DNA of 27,271 nt, taken from positions 4,863-32,133 of the forward strand of contig PMLO01000141.1 in NCBI GenBank assembly GCA_003158895.1. Direction: 5' to 3'. The notes below the pieces were generated by a model. The model saw only the letters and a program-made list of their open reading frames with translations, searched no databases and was not told the DNA's origin. Position numbers and translations under genes: made by a program. Positions 8,193 through 15,803 of the stretch are shown piece after piece. The stretch's first letter is position 1, and the number at the start of each line of letters is the position of its first letter. This DNA is from Propionibacteriaceae bacterium. Its GTDB lineage: Bacteria; Actinomycetota; Actinomycetes; Propionibacteriales; Propionibacteriaceae.

Positions 8193-8930
8193 GTGGCGCG
8201 GCCGGTGATCGGGATGTCGACGGGTCGGATGGCGGTGGACTATGGGCCGGTGCCGCAGTACCCCCTCACGTACGTACCGCTCGACTACGTGGAAGCCGTC
8301 CTCGAGGCGGGCGGGTTGCCGATGCCGCTGGCGCTGCACGACGTCGGGCTGTACGACGGCGCGGTCGCCGAGCAGCTCGCGCAGTGCGACGGGCTGCTGC
8401 TGTCAGGCGGCGTCGACATCAACCCCGCCACGTACGGCGAGCAGCCCCATCCACAGCTCAACGCCACCACACCCGACCGGGATGCCCACGAGCTCGCGCT
8501 CCTCGGCGAGGCTAAGCGCCGCGGCATTCCGATCCTCGCGATCTGCCGCGGCATCCAGCTCGTCAACGTCGCGTACGGCGGCACGCTCTACCAGGACATC
8601 CCGAGCCAGTTGCCGGACGCCATCCAGCACTCACAGCGCTCCGCGCGACACCTCCCCAGCCACGACGTGACCGTCAGCGAGACCAGCCGCCTGTACGACC
8701 TGGTCGGCGGCTCGATCGCGGTCACGAGCTTCCATCACCAGGCGGTCAAAGAGCTCGGTGCGAACCTCGACGTCGTCGCGACCGCGCCGGACGGCATCAT
8801 CGAGGGCGTCGAGGCGACCGACCATCCGTGGCTCGTGGCAGTCCAGTGGCACCCCGAGATGAGCCATGCCGCGGACGCACCCTCGCAGGCGATCTTCGAG
8901 GCGTTCGTCGCGCAATGCATCAGCGGGTAA
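8193..8930 (+). CDS. Class I glutamine amidotransferase-like peptidase C26 (gamma-glutamyl-GABA hydrolase type)
   Basis: A 245-residue protein of the PuuD family, which hydrolyses gamma-glutamyl amides such as gamma-glutamyl-GABA. The oxyanion region LLLSGGVDINPATYGE is near residue 68. The nucleophile is C118 in AICRGIQLVNVAYGG, and the other triad members are H220 and E222 in QWHPE. HHQAVKELG is also typical. I chose the GTG at 8193 because GAGGAGGAAG lies directly upstream; an in-frame ATG at 8160 lacks a ribosome site. The gene precedes iolB by 33 bp on the same strand. No putrescine-pathway partner is nearby, so the exact substrate is open. Confidence 0.9.
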   Translation: MARPVIGMSTGRMAVDYGPVPQYPLTYVPLDYVEAVLEAGGLPMPLALHDVGLYDGAVAEQLAQCDGLLLSGGVDINPATYGEQPHPQLNATTPDRDAHELALLGEAKRRGIPILAICRGIQLVNVAYGGTLYQDIPSQLPDAIQHSQRSARHLPSHDVTVSETSRLYDLVGGSIAVTSFHHQAVKELGANLDVVATAPDGIIEGVEATDHPWLVAVQWHPEMSHAADAPSQAIFEAFVAQCISG

Positions 8931-8963
8931 TGTAAGGACATATCCGCTCAATCGGAGGTGTCG

Positions 8964-9812
8964 ATGAACGCGTACGTCGTCCGTGACAATGCTGGGCCGC
9001 TGCGCCTCTCGATCGACCCCACGATCCGGAGCGACTGGTCGTACACCGGGCTGTACCTCGTCGACCTCGGCGAGGGCGAGACCCGCACCCTGACGCTTGA
9101 CCGCCAGGAGGCCTTGATCCTCCCGCTCGCCGCCGACCTGGACCTCACCGTCGCCGACCAGACGCACCACCTCTCCCGTACGAGCGTCTTCGCCGGTGTC
9201 GCCGATGGGGTGTACGTGCCGGTCGGGGAGCGGTTCGTGCTCAACGGATCTGGTCGCGTGGCGATCGCGACGGCCGTCGCCACCGCCCCGCACCCGGTCG
9301 CCTTCCTGCCCGCAGCCGACGTACCGGTCGCGACCCGCGGCGCCGGCACCATGACCCGGCTGGTCCGCAACTACGCCATGCCCGGCTCGTTCTCGGGGTG
9401 CGAGAAGCTGTTGGTCTGCGAGGTGATCACGCCCGGCGGCAACTGGTCGAGCTACCCCGCCCACAAGCACGACGAGCACACGGAGACGGAGCGGGAGCTC
9501 GAGGAGATCTACTACTACGAGATCGCCGGCTCGCCGTCGGGGACACCCGGCTTCGGATACCACCAGACCACCTCGACCGACCCGGATCGTCCGATCGACA
9601 TGCTCGTCGAGGTCCGTAGCGGCGATGCCGTCCTCGTACCGCACGGGTGGCACGGACCGGTCGTCGCAGCACCTGGCCACGACATGTACTACCTCAATGT
9701 CATGGCTGGTCCGGCCGCCGATCGGCAGTGGTTGATCAGCGACCATCCCGACCAGACGTGGGTACGGGACCTGTGGCCCGACCTCCCCGTCGACCCGAGG
9801 GTCAAGGGCTGA
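8964..9812 (+). CDS. iolB: 5-deoxy-glucuronate isomerase IolB
   Basis: A 282-residue KduI/IolB-family bicupin that isomerises 5-deoxy-D-glucuronate to 5-dehydro-2-deoxy-D-gluconate, the substrate made for IolC. The metal-site cupin is clear: NWSSYPAHKHDEH, then ELEEIYYYEI, and later VPHGWHGPVVAAPGHDMYYL. The N-terminal half is the second cupin without these ligands. The ATG at 8964 has GGAGG five bases upstream; a GTG at 8958 overlaps that site. The gene is separated from iolC and mmsA by about 6.4 kb of unrelated genes, while iolD, iolE and iolG are absent from the window. Confidence 0.94.
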   Translation: MNAYVVRDNAGPLRLSIDPTIRSDWSYTGLYLVDLGEGETRTLTLDRQEALILPLAADLDLTVADQTHHLSRTSVFAGVADGVYVPVGERFVLNGSGRVAIATAVATAPHPVAFLPAADVPVATRGAGTMTRLVRNYAMPGSFSGCEKLLVCEVITPGGNWSSYPAHKHDEHTETERELEEIYYYEIAGSPSGTPGFGYHQTTSTDPDRPIDMLVEVRSGDAVLVPHGWHGPVVAAPGHDMYYLNVMAGPAADRQWLISDHPDQTWVRDLWPDLPVDPRVKG

Positions 9813-10029
9813 TGGTTGAGGGTGCACCAACCCTTTGCGAACGCTTGACCTGGACGTAAAGTGAGGTCCAACCAGATATGGCGGCGCGCCCGCGCTGTCC
9901 ACGGGGCACATTGACGGGCGGCCGCGCATCCGGCGCCTAAGGAGGAGCGGCGGGGTTCCCGCCCCCCACTCCGAGCAGCTTGACATCACATGACCTCACC
10001 ATCGCTTGGGAGATGGAGGGAGATCGCTC
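9813..10029. other. Intergenic leader before the acyl-CoA synthetase-like gene, with a GC-rich hairpin
   Basis: A 217-bp gap. GGCGGG (9949-9954) and CCCGCC (9958-9963) form a hairpin with a GTT loop, extended by flanking GGAG and CTCC. An orphan GGAGGAG (9941-9947) overlaps its base, with no following start codon I can support. The region does not match any riboswitch class I recognise. TTGACAT at 9980-9986 could be a -35. Confidence 0.4.
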
Positions 10030-11853
10030 ATGAGTACGTCGACCACGCCGCTGGCTGTCGAGCCTGGAGAGCTGCGGAACACGACCGATCTGCTCGAGCG
10101 CCGTCTGTCAACCGCCCCGGATCACATCGCGTTCGCACGCCGGACAGTCCATGGCTTCGAGTACATCACCACCCGAACCTTCTGCCAGGAGGTACGCCGG
10201 GTGGCCGCCGGCCTTGTCGCCCAGGGTGTCGGTGTCGGTGACGGTGTCGTCATCATGGCGCCGACCCGGTACGAGTGGGCGGTCGTCGAGATGGCCGTCT
10301 GGTACGCGGGCGGTGTCGTGGTTCCCCTGTACGAGACGTCGGCTCCCGCTCAGGTCGCCGCGACGTTCGAGAGGGTGCGTCCCGTACTGGTCGTGGCGGC
10401 GGGTGCTGCGCAGCTGGTCGCGCTCAAGGCGGCCGGCATCACCGTCCCCATCTGGACCATGGACTCCTCCGTCGACGACCTCGGCTGCCTCGCGGAGCGA
10501 GGGGTGGCCGTGGAACTCGACGTGATCGAGGAGCGGCGCCAGGTCGCCACCCTCGACGACCTCGCGACGATCATGTTCACGTCAGGCGTGTCGGCCGAGC
10601 ACAAGGGCGTACGCATCACGCACGGCAACCTCGTGCGGCAGGCGCTCAACATCGGTCATGAGTACGCAGACGTCCTCCGCGAGGGCGAGCTCACGATCGT
10701 CGCCCTCCCCCTGGCGCATGTCCTCGCGCGCGGGCTGCAGCTGATCTCCCTGGCCGTGGGAGTGACGATCGTCCACGAAGGGGACCCCGCTCATGTCCTC
10801 GCGACGTTCGAAGAGGTGCGGCCGACGCTCCTCGTCGTCGTGCCCAGGCTGCTGGAGAAGGTACGGGACGGGGAGCGGGCGGCTGCTGCCAAGGCCGGCA
10901 TGTCGCGGCTCTTCGCGCGCGCCGAGAGTGTCGCGGTCGAGTGGGGAAGTCTCCTCGAGGCTCGGCAGGACGACCCCTCCGTACAACCCACGCCCTGGCT
11001 GCGCATGCAGCACACCATGTTCGGCGGGCTGTTCTACCGGCGACTGCGAGCTCATCTGGGCGGGCGCCTGCGGTGGTTGCTGTGCGGGGCCGCGCCACTG
11101 GACCCCGCGCTCGCCCGGTTCTTCTGGGGGCAGGGCATCCCGGTCCTGGAGGGGTACGGGCTCACCGAGACGACGGCCTCGGCGACGGGCAATCGTCCCG
11201 ATGACATCCGGCCCGGCACGGTGGGGAGGCCCATGCCGGGCACGTCGTTGAGGATCAGCGAGGACGGGGAGGTGCTGGTCTCCGGTGTCGGTGTCACGGA
11301 GGGCTATCTGGAACCGGTGCCGGGGTCCTGGGTGGACGGCTACTTCCGTACGGGCGACCTCGGTTCGCTCGATGACAAGGGACGGCTCACGGTCCGCGGC
11401 CCGCTCGGTACCGCCCTGGTCACCACGTGGGGCAAGAAGATTGCTCCGGAGGGCTGGGAGCTCCAGGTCGAGAAGTCGCACCTCGTGGCGCGGGCGGTCA
11501 TGGTGGGCGACGGGCGCCCGTACCTGTCTGTCCTCCTGCTCCTCGACCAGGAGTCGGTGGTCGACTGGGCGCGGCACCACGGCCGCCCGAACCTGGCGGC
11601 GCGTATCGGCCGTATCACCGCGACACCCGAGGGCGTGGTGGTCACCGACGAGGCGTTGCTCACCCGGCTCGCCAAGGACGTGGACCGCGCGAACGCTGGC
11701 GTCTCGCGGGCGGAGCAGGTGCGCAAGATCCTGCCGCTGATCGCCGACCTGACGCCGGACGGGCGTATCATCACGCCCACTCTCACGCTGCGTCGCGAGG
11801 TATTCCTCGCCGCGGCGGCCGAGCACATAGAGGAGCTGTACGACTGCGACTGA
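10030..11853 (+). CDS. AMP-dependent synthetase / long-chain acyl-CoA synthetase-like protein with altered catalytic motifs
   Basis: A 607-residue ANL-superfamily protein, closest in layout to FadD15-type long-chain acyl-CoA ligases. Intact motifs are GYGLTETT (375-382), YFRTGDLG (438-445) and WGKKIAPEG. Two are not canonical. The P-loop, normally TSGTTGxPKG, reads TSGVSAEHKG (184-193). The A10 segment, normally LTPTLKxKR, reads ITPTLTLRR with Thr at residue 586 where the adenylation lysine sits. Fatty acid activation may be weak or lost. The ATG at 10030 has GGAGGGAG about seven bases upstream. A DUF1801-type gene follows after 15 bp. If active, the expected reaction is ATP-dependent acyl-CoA formation. 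Confidence 0.85.
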   Translation: MSTSTTPLAVEPGELRNTTDLLERRLSTAPDHIAFARRTVHGFEYITTRTFCQEVRRVAAGLVAQGVGVGDGVVIMAPTRYEWAVVEMAVWYAGGVVVPLYETSAPAQVAATFERVRPVLVVAAGAAQLVALKAAGITVPIWTMDSSVDDLGCLAERGVAVELDVIEERRQVATLDDLATIMFTSGVSAEHKGVRITHGNLVRQALNIGHEYADVLREGELTIVALPLAHVLARGLQLISLAVGVTIVHEGDPAHVLATFEEVRPTLLVVVPRLLEKVRDGERAAAAKAGMSRLFARAESVAVEWGSLLEARQDDPSVQPTPWLRMQHTMFGGLFYRRLRAHLGGRLRWLLCGAAPLDPALARFFWGQGIPVLEGYGLTETTASATGNRPDDIRPGTVGRPMPGTSLRISEDGEVLVSGVGVTEGYLEPVPGSWVDGYFRTGDLGSLDDKGRLTVRGPLGTALVTTWGKKIAPEGWELQVEKSHLVARAVMVGDGRPYLSVLLLLDQESVVDWARHHGRPNLAARIGRITATPEGVVVTDEALLTRLAKDVDRANAGVSRAEQVRKILPLIADLTPDGRIITPTLTLRREVFLAAAAEHIEELYDCD

Positions 11854-11868
11854 TGGAGGAGGCGGCTC

Positions 11869-12273
11869 ATGGCCGAGATCGACGACTACCTCGCACGGCT
11901 CGACGAGGAGGACGCGACGATCATCGGGGACGCGTACGCGAGCGCCCGCAGCCTCGTGTCCGAGGTCGAGGAGGGGATGTCGTACGGGATGCCGGCGCTC
12001 ATCCTCCAGGGCCGCGCACTGCTCTCGATCATGCGTGCGAAAGGCCACTTCGGTGTCTATCCGTTCAGCTCCGTGGTCGTGGCCAAGGTACTCGAGACAC
12101 TCGGGCCGGTCGACGGACTCACCTCAGCCAAAGGCACGCTGCGCCTGCCGCTCGGAGCCCCGATCCCGGAGATCGTGATCCGCCAGCTCGTGCTGACGCG
12201 CCGCGACGAAATCCTCGAGACGAACGCGAAGAAGCCGAAACCGCGACCTCGGGTGGCCAAGCCGACCGACTAA
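11869..12273 (+). CDS. DUF1801 / YdhG-like protein
   Basis: A 134-residue cytosolic protein with the DUF1801 layout: an N-terminal helix pair (IDDYLARLDEEDATIIGDAY), VEEGMSYGMPALILQGRAL, GHFGVYPFSSVVVAKV, and a C-terminal KGTLRLPLGAPIPEIVIRQLV, followed by a basic tail (KKPKPRPRVAKP). A frataxin-like iron role has been proposed for some relatives; nothing here tests that. GGAGGAGG precedes the ATG at proper spacing, 15 bp after the synthetase-like gene, so the two are probably cotranscribed. Confidence 0.82.
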   Translation: MAEIDDYLARLDEEDATIIGDAYASARSLVSEVEEGMSYGMPALILQGRALLSIMRAKGHFGVYPFSSVVVAKVLETLGPVDGLTSAKGTLRLPLGAPIPEIVIRQLVLTRRDEILETNAKKPKPRPRVAKPTD

Positions 12274-12322
12274 CGGTGCGGGATCACCGATTCGGTGCCC
12301 GTGATGTGGCAATGTACGACCT

Positions 12323-12790
12323 ATGGCACCCCGCACTGTGCACTACGCCTTCGCTCATCGCATCCTGCGCGACTTGGCACTCGATGACAGCGTCGACCTC
12401 GTCGGCGAGGCGATCGCCGTCGACCTCGGCCCGAAGTTCGCGACCATGTGGGACGACGCCAATGCTTCTGTCGCCGACAACGACCGGATCGCCCCGGTCG
12501 GACTGGCCACGTACGTCGTCCAGCGCCCCGACTATGCCGGCGTGCTCGTCACCCTCCCCGTACCCGTCGAGCCTGCCGAGGCGCACGCGGTGATGGTGGT
12601 CCGTGGCGCAACACCCGCCGACACCTCGTACTTCACGTGGGAGCACGGCGTCGACGTCTCCACGGGCGCTCCGGTCGTCTACCTGTGCGGCTGGAACCGC
12701 GGCGGCCACCACGTCAACTACGGCACCCGGCAGGATTCGTCGATCGACGCGTTCGTCAACGAGGTCGGCACGAACCTCGCCAACGGCTGA
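12323..12790 (+). CDS. Hypothetical protein, 155 residues
   Basis: I do not recognise the family. The protein is soluble, acidic and alpha/beta in appearance: helices near the start (YAFAHRILRDLALDD), a strand-rich middle (VLVTLPVPVEPAEAHAVMVV) and GAPVVYLCGWNRGGHHVNYG near residue 120. No signal peptide or membrane segment is present. The ATG at 12323 lacks a good Shine-Dalgarno. Coding is supported by codon pattern and the plausible globular sequence. It converges on the GH13-like gene with only two bases between stops. Confidence 0.68.
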   Translation: MAPRTVHYAFAHRILRDLALDDSVDLVGEAIAVDLGPKFATMWDDANASVADNDRIAPVGLATYVVQRPDYAGVLVTLPVPVEPAEAHAVMVVRGATPADTSYFTWEHGVDVSTGAPVVYLCGWNRGGHHVNYGTRQDSSIDAFVNEVGTNLANG

Positions 12791-12792
12791 GC

Positions 12793-14154
12793 TCAGACCG
12801 GCCAGGGGTCCTGCGAGAACACGAGCAGCGAGTACGGCCCGATCGACACCTCTGCCGATGCCGGCTGTGCATCGACCGGCCTGAACTGCGCGATGACGTC
12901 GGTGGAGGGATGTCCACCGAACAGCGAGCAGTACGAGGCGCTGTCGCTCGAGAACCGGAGTCGCCACAGCCTGTCGTCGGGGAATCCGAGGCGGTACGCG
13001 GGGTAGGCGTTCGCAGACAGGTTCGCCACGACGATGACGTCGTCACCAGGCCCGATGTCGGCCCAGCGATGCCACGCCACCACCCGGGTCTCCTCGTTGC
13101 AGTGGAAGACGTCCAGTCCGCGCCCCGAGAGACCGCGCGTCGTGTCGTACCAGTTCCTGCGGAGCCGTACCAGGTCGCGTACGAGGTCGGAGATCCCAGG
13201 GTGAGGGGGCCTCTCGGGCTCGCCCGCATCCTTCCCCACGTGGCCACCGTGGAGCTTCTCCTGGCCCTCGAACAACAGGGGGATGCCGGGAGAGGTGAGG
13301 ACCATGCCGGCGCCCAGCGTGATCCACTTCGCCGACTCCCAGTCGAGGGGCTCTTCCGAAGGGGAGGGCTCGCGCCCGATGAGTTCGGCGCAGTGCGCAT
13401 AGACGACGCGGCTGAACGTGTCGCCGAAGCTCGACCCGATCGCGTCGCGGACGTCAGCCATAGGACCGGCCCCCGTGAGCGCCTCGCTGATCGGATGAAC
13501 GAACTGCATGTCCCACTGCGTGTGGAACAGGGCGCCTGACGCGTCCATCGACGTGACCCTCGTGTCGCCGCGGTCGTCGAGCGCGATGAGGACGAAGGAG
13601 CTGCGCTCCTCGCGGATCGAGGCGTTCATCTCGCGCATGAGCTGCCAGCCGACGGCGCGTGGGACCGAGGAGGCGTCCACCAGGTCCGTGTACGCGGCCA
13701 TGTCATGCCGGACACCGTCGAGGTGCGTGTCGCGCAGCCAGCGCAGGGCCTCGCGGACGATGACGCTCCGTACGGAGTCCTGCGTGATGTCCAGCACCAC
13801 GTCAGCGACCGGGTCGGGGCGCTGGTACGCGATGTTGACGATGACGGCGAGCCCGCGATGGTGAGCCTCGGCGACGAGGCTTCGCAGGGCCGCCGCGCCA
13901 CCGAAGGCGCGCTCCACCGCGACGTGAGCCGGTACGTAGTGCTCGCGGGCCTCGGCGGGCTGGGAGGAGGGAAGCAGCTCGATCGCCGTCACGCCGAGGG
14001 CCGCGATGCCGTCGAGGGTCGCGGCGCGGAGCTCGGGGGCCATGCCGGGATCGACGGTGACCTGGTAGATGACCAGCCCTGCCAGGGGAGGAGCGACGAA
14101 GGAATCGTCACGAAGCGATGCATCGCCCTGGCGAGTGCCGACGTTCAAGGCCAT
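12793..14154 (-). CDS. Alpha-amylase-fold (GH13) protein lacking most catalytic residues
   Basis: A 453-residue protein resembling the catalytic barrel of branching-enzyme-type GH13 proteins, with no CBM48 domain before it. Family landmarks are LDGIAALGVTAIELLP, HYVPAHVAVERAFGG, LDGVRHDMAAY, and LTSPGIPLLFEGQEKL. Region II keeps the nucleophile Asp (D151 in GVRHD). Region I, normally DxxxNH, reads VNIAYQ (106-111). Region III, normally with the acid/base Glu, reads LIALDD (189-194). Region IV, normally ESHDE, reads AHCAE (253-257). The enzyme is therefore probably inactive on glucans and may bind them or serve another role. The ATG at 14154 has GAGGAGG upstream. It is divergent from the hydrolase-like gene. 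Confidence 0.85.
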   Translation of the reverse strand: MALNVGTRQGDASLRDDSFVAPPLAGLVIYQVTVDPGMAPELRAATLDGIAALGVTAIELLPSSQPAEAREHYVPAHVAVERAFGGAAALRSLVAEAHHRGLAVIVNIAYQRPDPVADVVLDITQDSVRSVIVREALRWLRDTHLDGVRHDMAAYTDLVDASSVPRAVGWQLMREMNASIREERSSFVLIALDDRGDTRVTSMDASGALFHTQWDMQFVHPISEALTGAGPMADVRDAIGSSFGDTFSRVVYAHCAELIGREPSPSEEPLDWESAKWITLGAGMVLTSPGIPLLFEGQEKLHGGHVGKDAGEPERPPHPGISDLVRDLVRLRRNWYDTTRGLSGRGLDVFHCNEETRVVAWHRWADIGPGDDVIVVANLSANAYPAYRLGFPDDRLWRLRFSSDSASYCSLFGGHPSTDVIAQFRPVDAQPASAEVSIGPYSLLVFSQDPWPV

Positions 14155-14283
14155 GGCTGTGACACCTCCTCGATGGGTACGTTCCCGGGATCCGATACCC
14201 GCTCATGCGGCTTTCAGCAACGTAGCACGGGGGGTTCGCCGTGGATTCGGCTGCCCACCACGCAGTGGAGGAGGATGGGAGCC

Positions 14284-14928
14284 GTGACGACCCGTACGCT
14301 CTTCCTCCTTCACGGCGCAGGCCAGAACCCGCCCTTGTGGCAGGACGTGGTGACGGCCATCGGGCCCGACCGGCCGCTCCATGCTCCGTGGCTGCGCGGC
14401 CTCAAGCCCACGGACTCTCGCGGCTTCGATGTGGCGGGCGCCGTCGCCGACCTCGTCGACACGATGGAGCTGCGCGACCTCGACGTCGTCGACGTGTGCG
14501 GCACCGGTCTGGGTGGAATGGTCGCGCTGCGGTTCGCCGCCGACGAGCCGGCGCGCGTGGGACGACTCGTCCTCGTCGATACGCCCGTGGTGCCCCCGAG
14601 GACCGCGCTGAGAGTTCAGCGCGCGATGCTCAAGATGGCGCCGGCAAGGTCGTTCGCACCGGGCGTCTCGAAGGAGACGATGATCGAGGGGCTCGAAGCG
14701 ATGATGGCCCTCGACCTGTCGACCGACCTGCGCCGCATCGAGACGCCGACCGCCGTCATCGCTGCCGCCGGAAACAAGATGGCGGTCGCGGCGGCCGACC
14801 TGCTGGTCAAGGGCATCGCCGGCGCGCAGGGCTTCACGGTCGAGGGTGCCAGTGCCGACGTCGTACGGGAGCGTCCGCAAGAGCTGGCCGACATCCTCAC
14901 GCAGGTGCTCGGTACGGAATCGGCGTAG
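14284..14928 (+). CDS. Alpha/beta-hydrolase-fold protein lacking the catalytic triad
   Basis: A 214-residue protein with the fold signature LFLLHGAG at residues 6-13 and the elbow VVDVCGTGLGGMVALRFA. Aligned on GGMVALRFA, the nucleophile position of GxSxG is Gly (G75). The acid strand reads TAVIAAAGNKM with no Asp, and the usual GHxxxxERP reads GASADVVRERP (188-198) with no His. All three triad members appear absent, so it is probably not a hydrolase. The GTG at 14284 has GGAGG nine bases upstream; an ATG at 14275 is in frame but too close to that site. The mutarotase gene follows after 18 bp. Confidence 0.84.
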   Translation: MTTRTLFLLHGAGQNPPLWQDVVTAIGPDRPLHAPWLRGLKPTDSRGFDVAGAVADLVDTMELRDLDVVDVCGTGLGGMVALRFAADEPARVGRLVLVDTPVVPPRTALRVQRAMLKMAPARSFAPGVSKETMIEGLEAMMALDLSTDLRRIETPTAVIAAAGNKMAVAAADLLVKGIAGAQGFTVEGASADVVRERPQELADILTQVLGTESA

Positions 14929-14946
14929 GTCAGAGAGGCAAGGGAC

Positions 14947-15270
14947 ATGCAGCGGGTTGGATTCGTGACACGGGTCGCAGCGGAGCACATCGAGGAGTAC
15001 AAGGAGCGGCACCGTGCGGTGTGGCCGGACATGCAGGAGGCCCTGCACCGTACGGGCTGGAACAACTACTCGCTGTTCATCGCTGATGACGGCACCCTGT
15101 TCGGCTATGTCGAGACTCCCGACGGCCTGACCGCGGCTCAGCAGGCCATGGCCGCCGAGGAGGTCAACGCACGCTGGCAGGCGTCCGTCCAGCACCTCTT
15201 CGACGGGATCGGTGACAAGACCGCCGACGAGTCCTTCGTACAGCTCGAAGAGGTCTTCCACATCGAGTGA
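14947..15270 (+). CDS. rhaM: L-rhamnose mutarotase
   Basis: A 107-residue RhaM/DUF718 protein, the normal size, that interconverts the anomers of L-rhamnose (possibly fucose or related sugars). Characteristic are YKERHRAVWPDMQEALHRTGWNNYSLFI with the active-site His near residue 22, LFGYVET, and VNARWQASVQHLF. A purine-rich AGGCAAGGG precedes the ATG. It sits 18 bp after the hydrolase-like gene and is probably cotranscribed. No rhamnose isomerase or kinase is in the window, so its pathway partners must be elsewhere. Confidence 0.9.
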   Translation: MQRVGFVTRVAAEHIEEYKERHRAVWPDMQEALHRTGWNNYSLFIADDGTLFGYVETPDGLTAAQQAMAAEEVNARWQASVQHLFDGIGDKTADESFVQLEEVFHIE

Positions 15271-15302
15271 TCGGTGGCACGGATCGGGCGAACCGTCGAC
15301 TC

Positions 15303-15710
15303 TCAGGTGGTCGGGAGAAGCTCGGAGATGAGCTCCTCGACGCGGCGCCGGATCTCGTCGCGGATCGGCCTGACGGCGTCGATCTCCTGGCCTGCCGGGT
15401 CGTCCAGCACCCAGTCCTCGTACCTCTTGCCCGGGTAGAACGGGCAGGTGTCGCCGCATCCCATGGTGACGACCACATCTGACGCCTTCACCGCATCCGT
15501 CGTGAGGATCTTGGGCTGCTCGGAGCTGATGTCGATCCCCTCCTCGGCCATGGCGAGGACCGCGATCGGATTGATCATCGACGCTGGGGCAGAACCAGCC
15601 GACAGGACCTCGATCCGGTCACCGGCGAGGTGGCGCAGGTAGCCGGAGGCCATCTGTGAGCGTCCGGCGTTGTGGATGCAGACGAACAGCACAGAGGGTC
15701 TGTCGGTCAT
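15303..15710 (-). CDS. arsC: Arsenate reductase, low-molecular-weight phosphatase family (ArsC, mycothiol/thioredoxin type)
   Basis: A 135-residue protein of the LMW-PTP fold that reduces arsenate to arsenite. The P-loop VCIHNAGRSQMA gives nucleophile C11 and R17. VVTMGCGDTCPFYPGKRYEDW carries C85 and C89, followed by the acid loop VLDDPAG. This resembles actinobacterial ArsC forms, some of which work with mycothiol and mycoredoxin. The ATG at 15710 has AAAGGG upstream; a longer frame to 15800 is not conserved in character. No arsR or arsenite exporter is adjacent. The ABC exporter gene ends 93 bp upstream on the same strand. Confidence 0.92.
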   Translation of the reverse strand: MTDRPSVLFVCIHNAGRSQMASGYLRHLAGDRIEVLSAGSAPASMINPIAVLAMAEEGIDISSEQPKILTTDAVKASDVVVTMGCGDTCPFYPGKRYEDWVLDDPAGQEIDAVRPIRDEIRRRVEELISELLPTT

Positions 15711-15803
15711 GGGTGGCCCTTTCGGTCGCAGTGATGCTCGGACCCTCATCCTCCACCGCGGCCCCGCACCGCGCATCAGCTGGTGGCGAAAGTTCACCAA
15801 GGG

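Noticed and set aside
15271..15302. Terminator between rhaM and arsC
   Set aside because: No stem of useful length or T-tract in the short gap.
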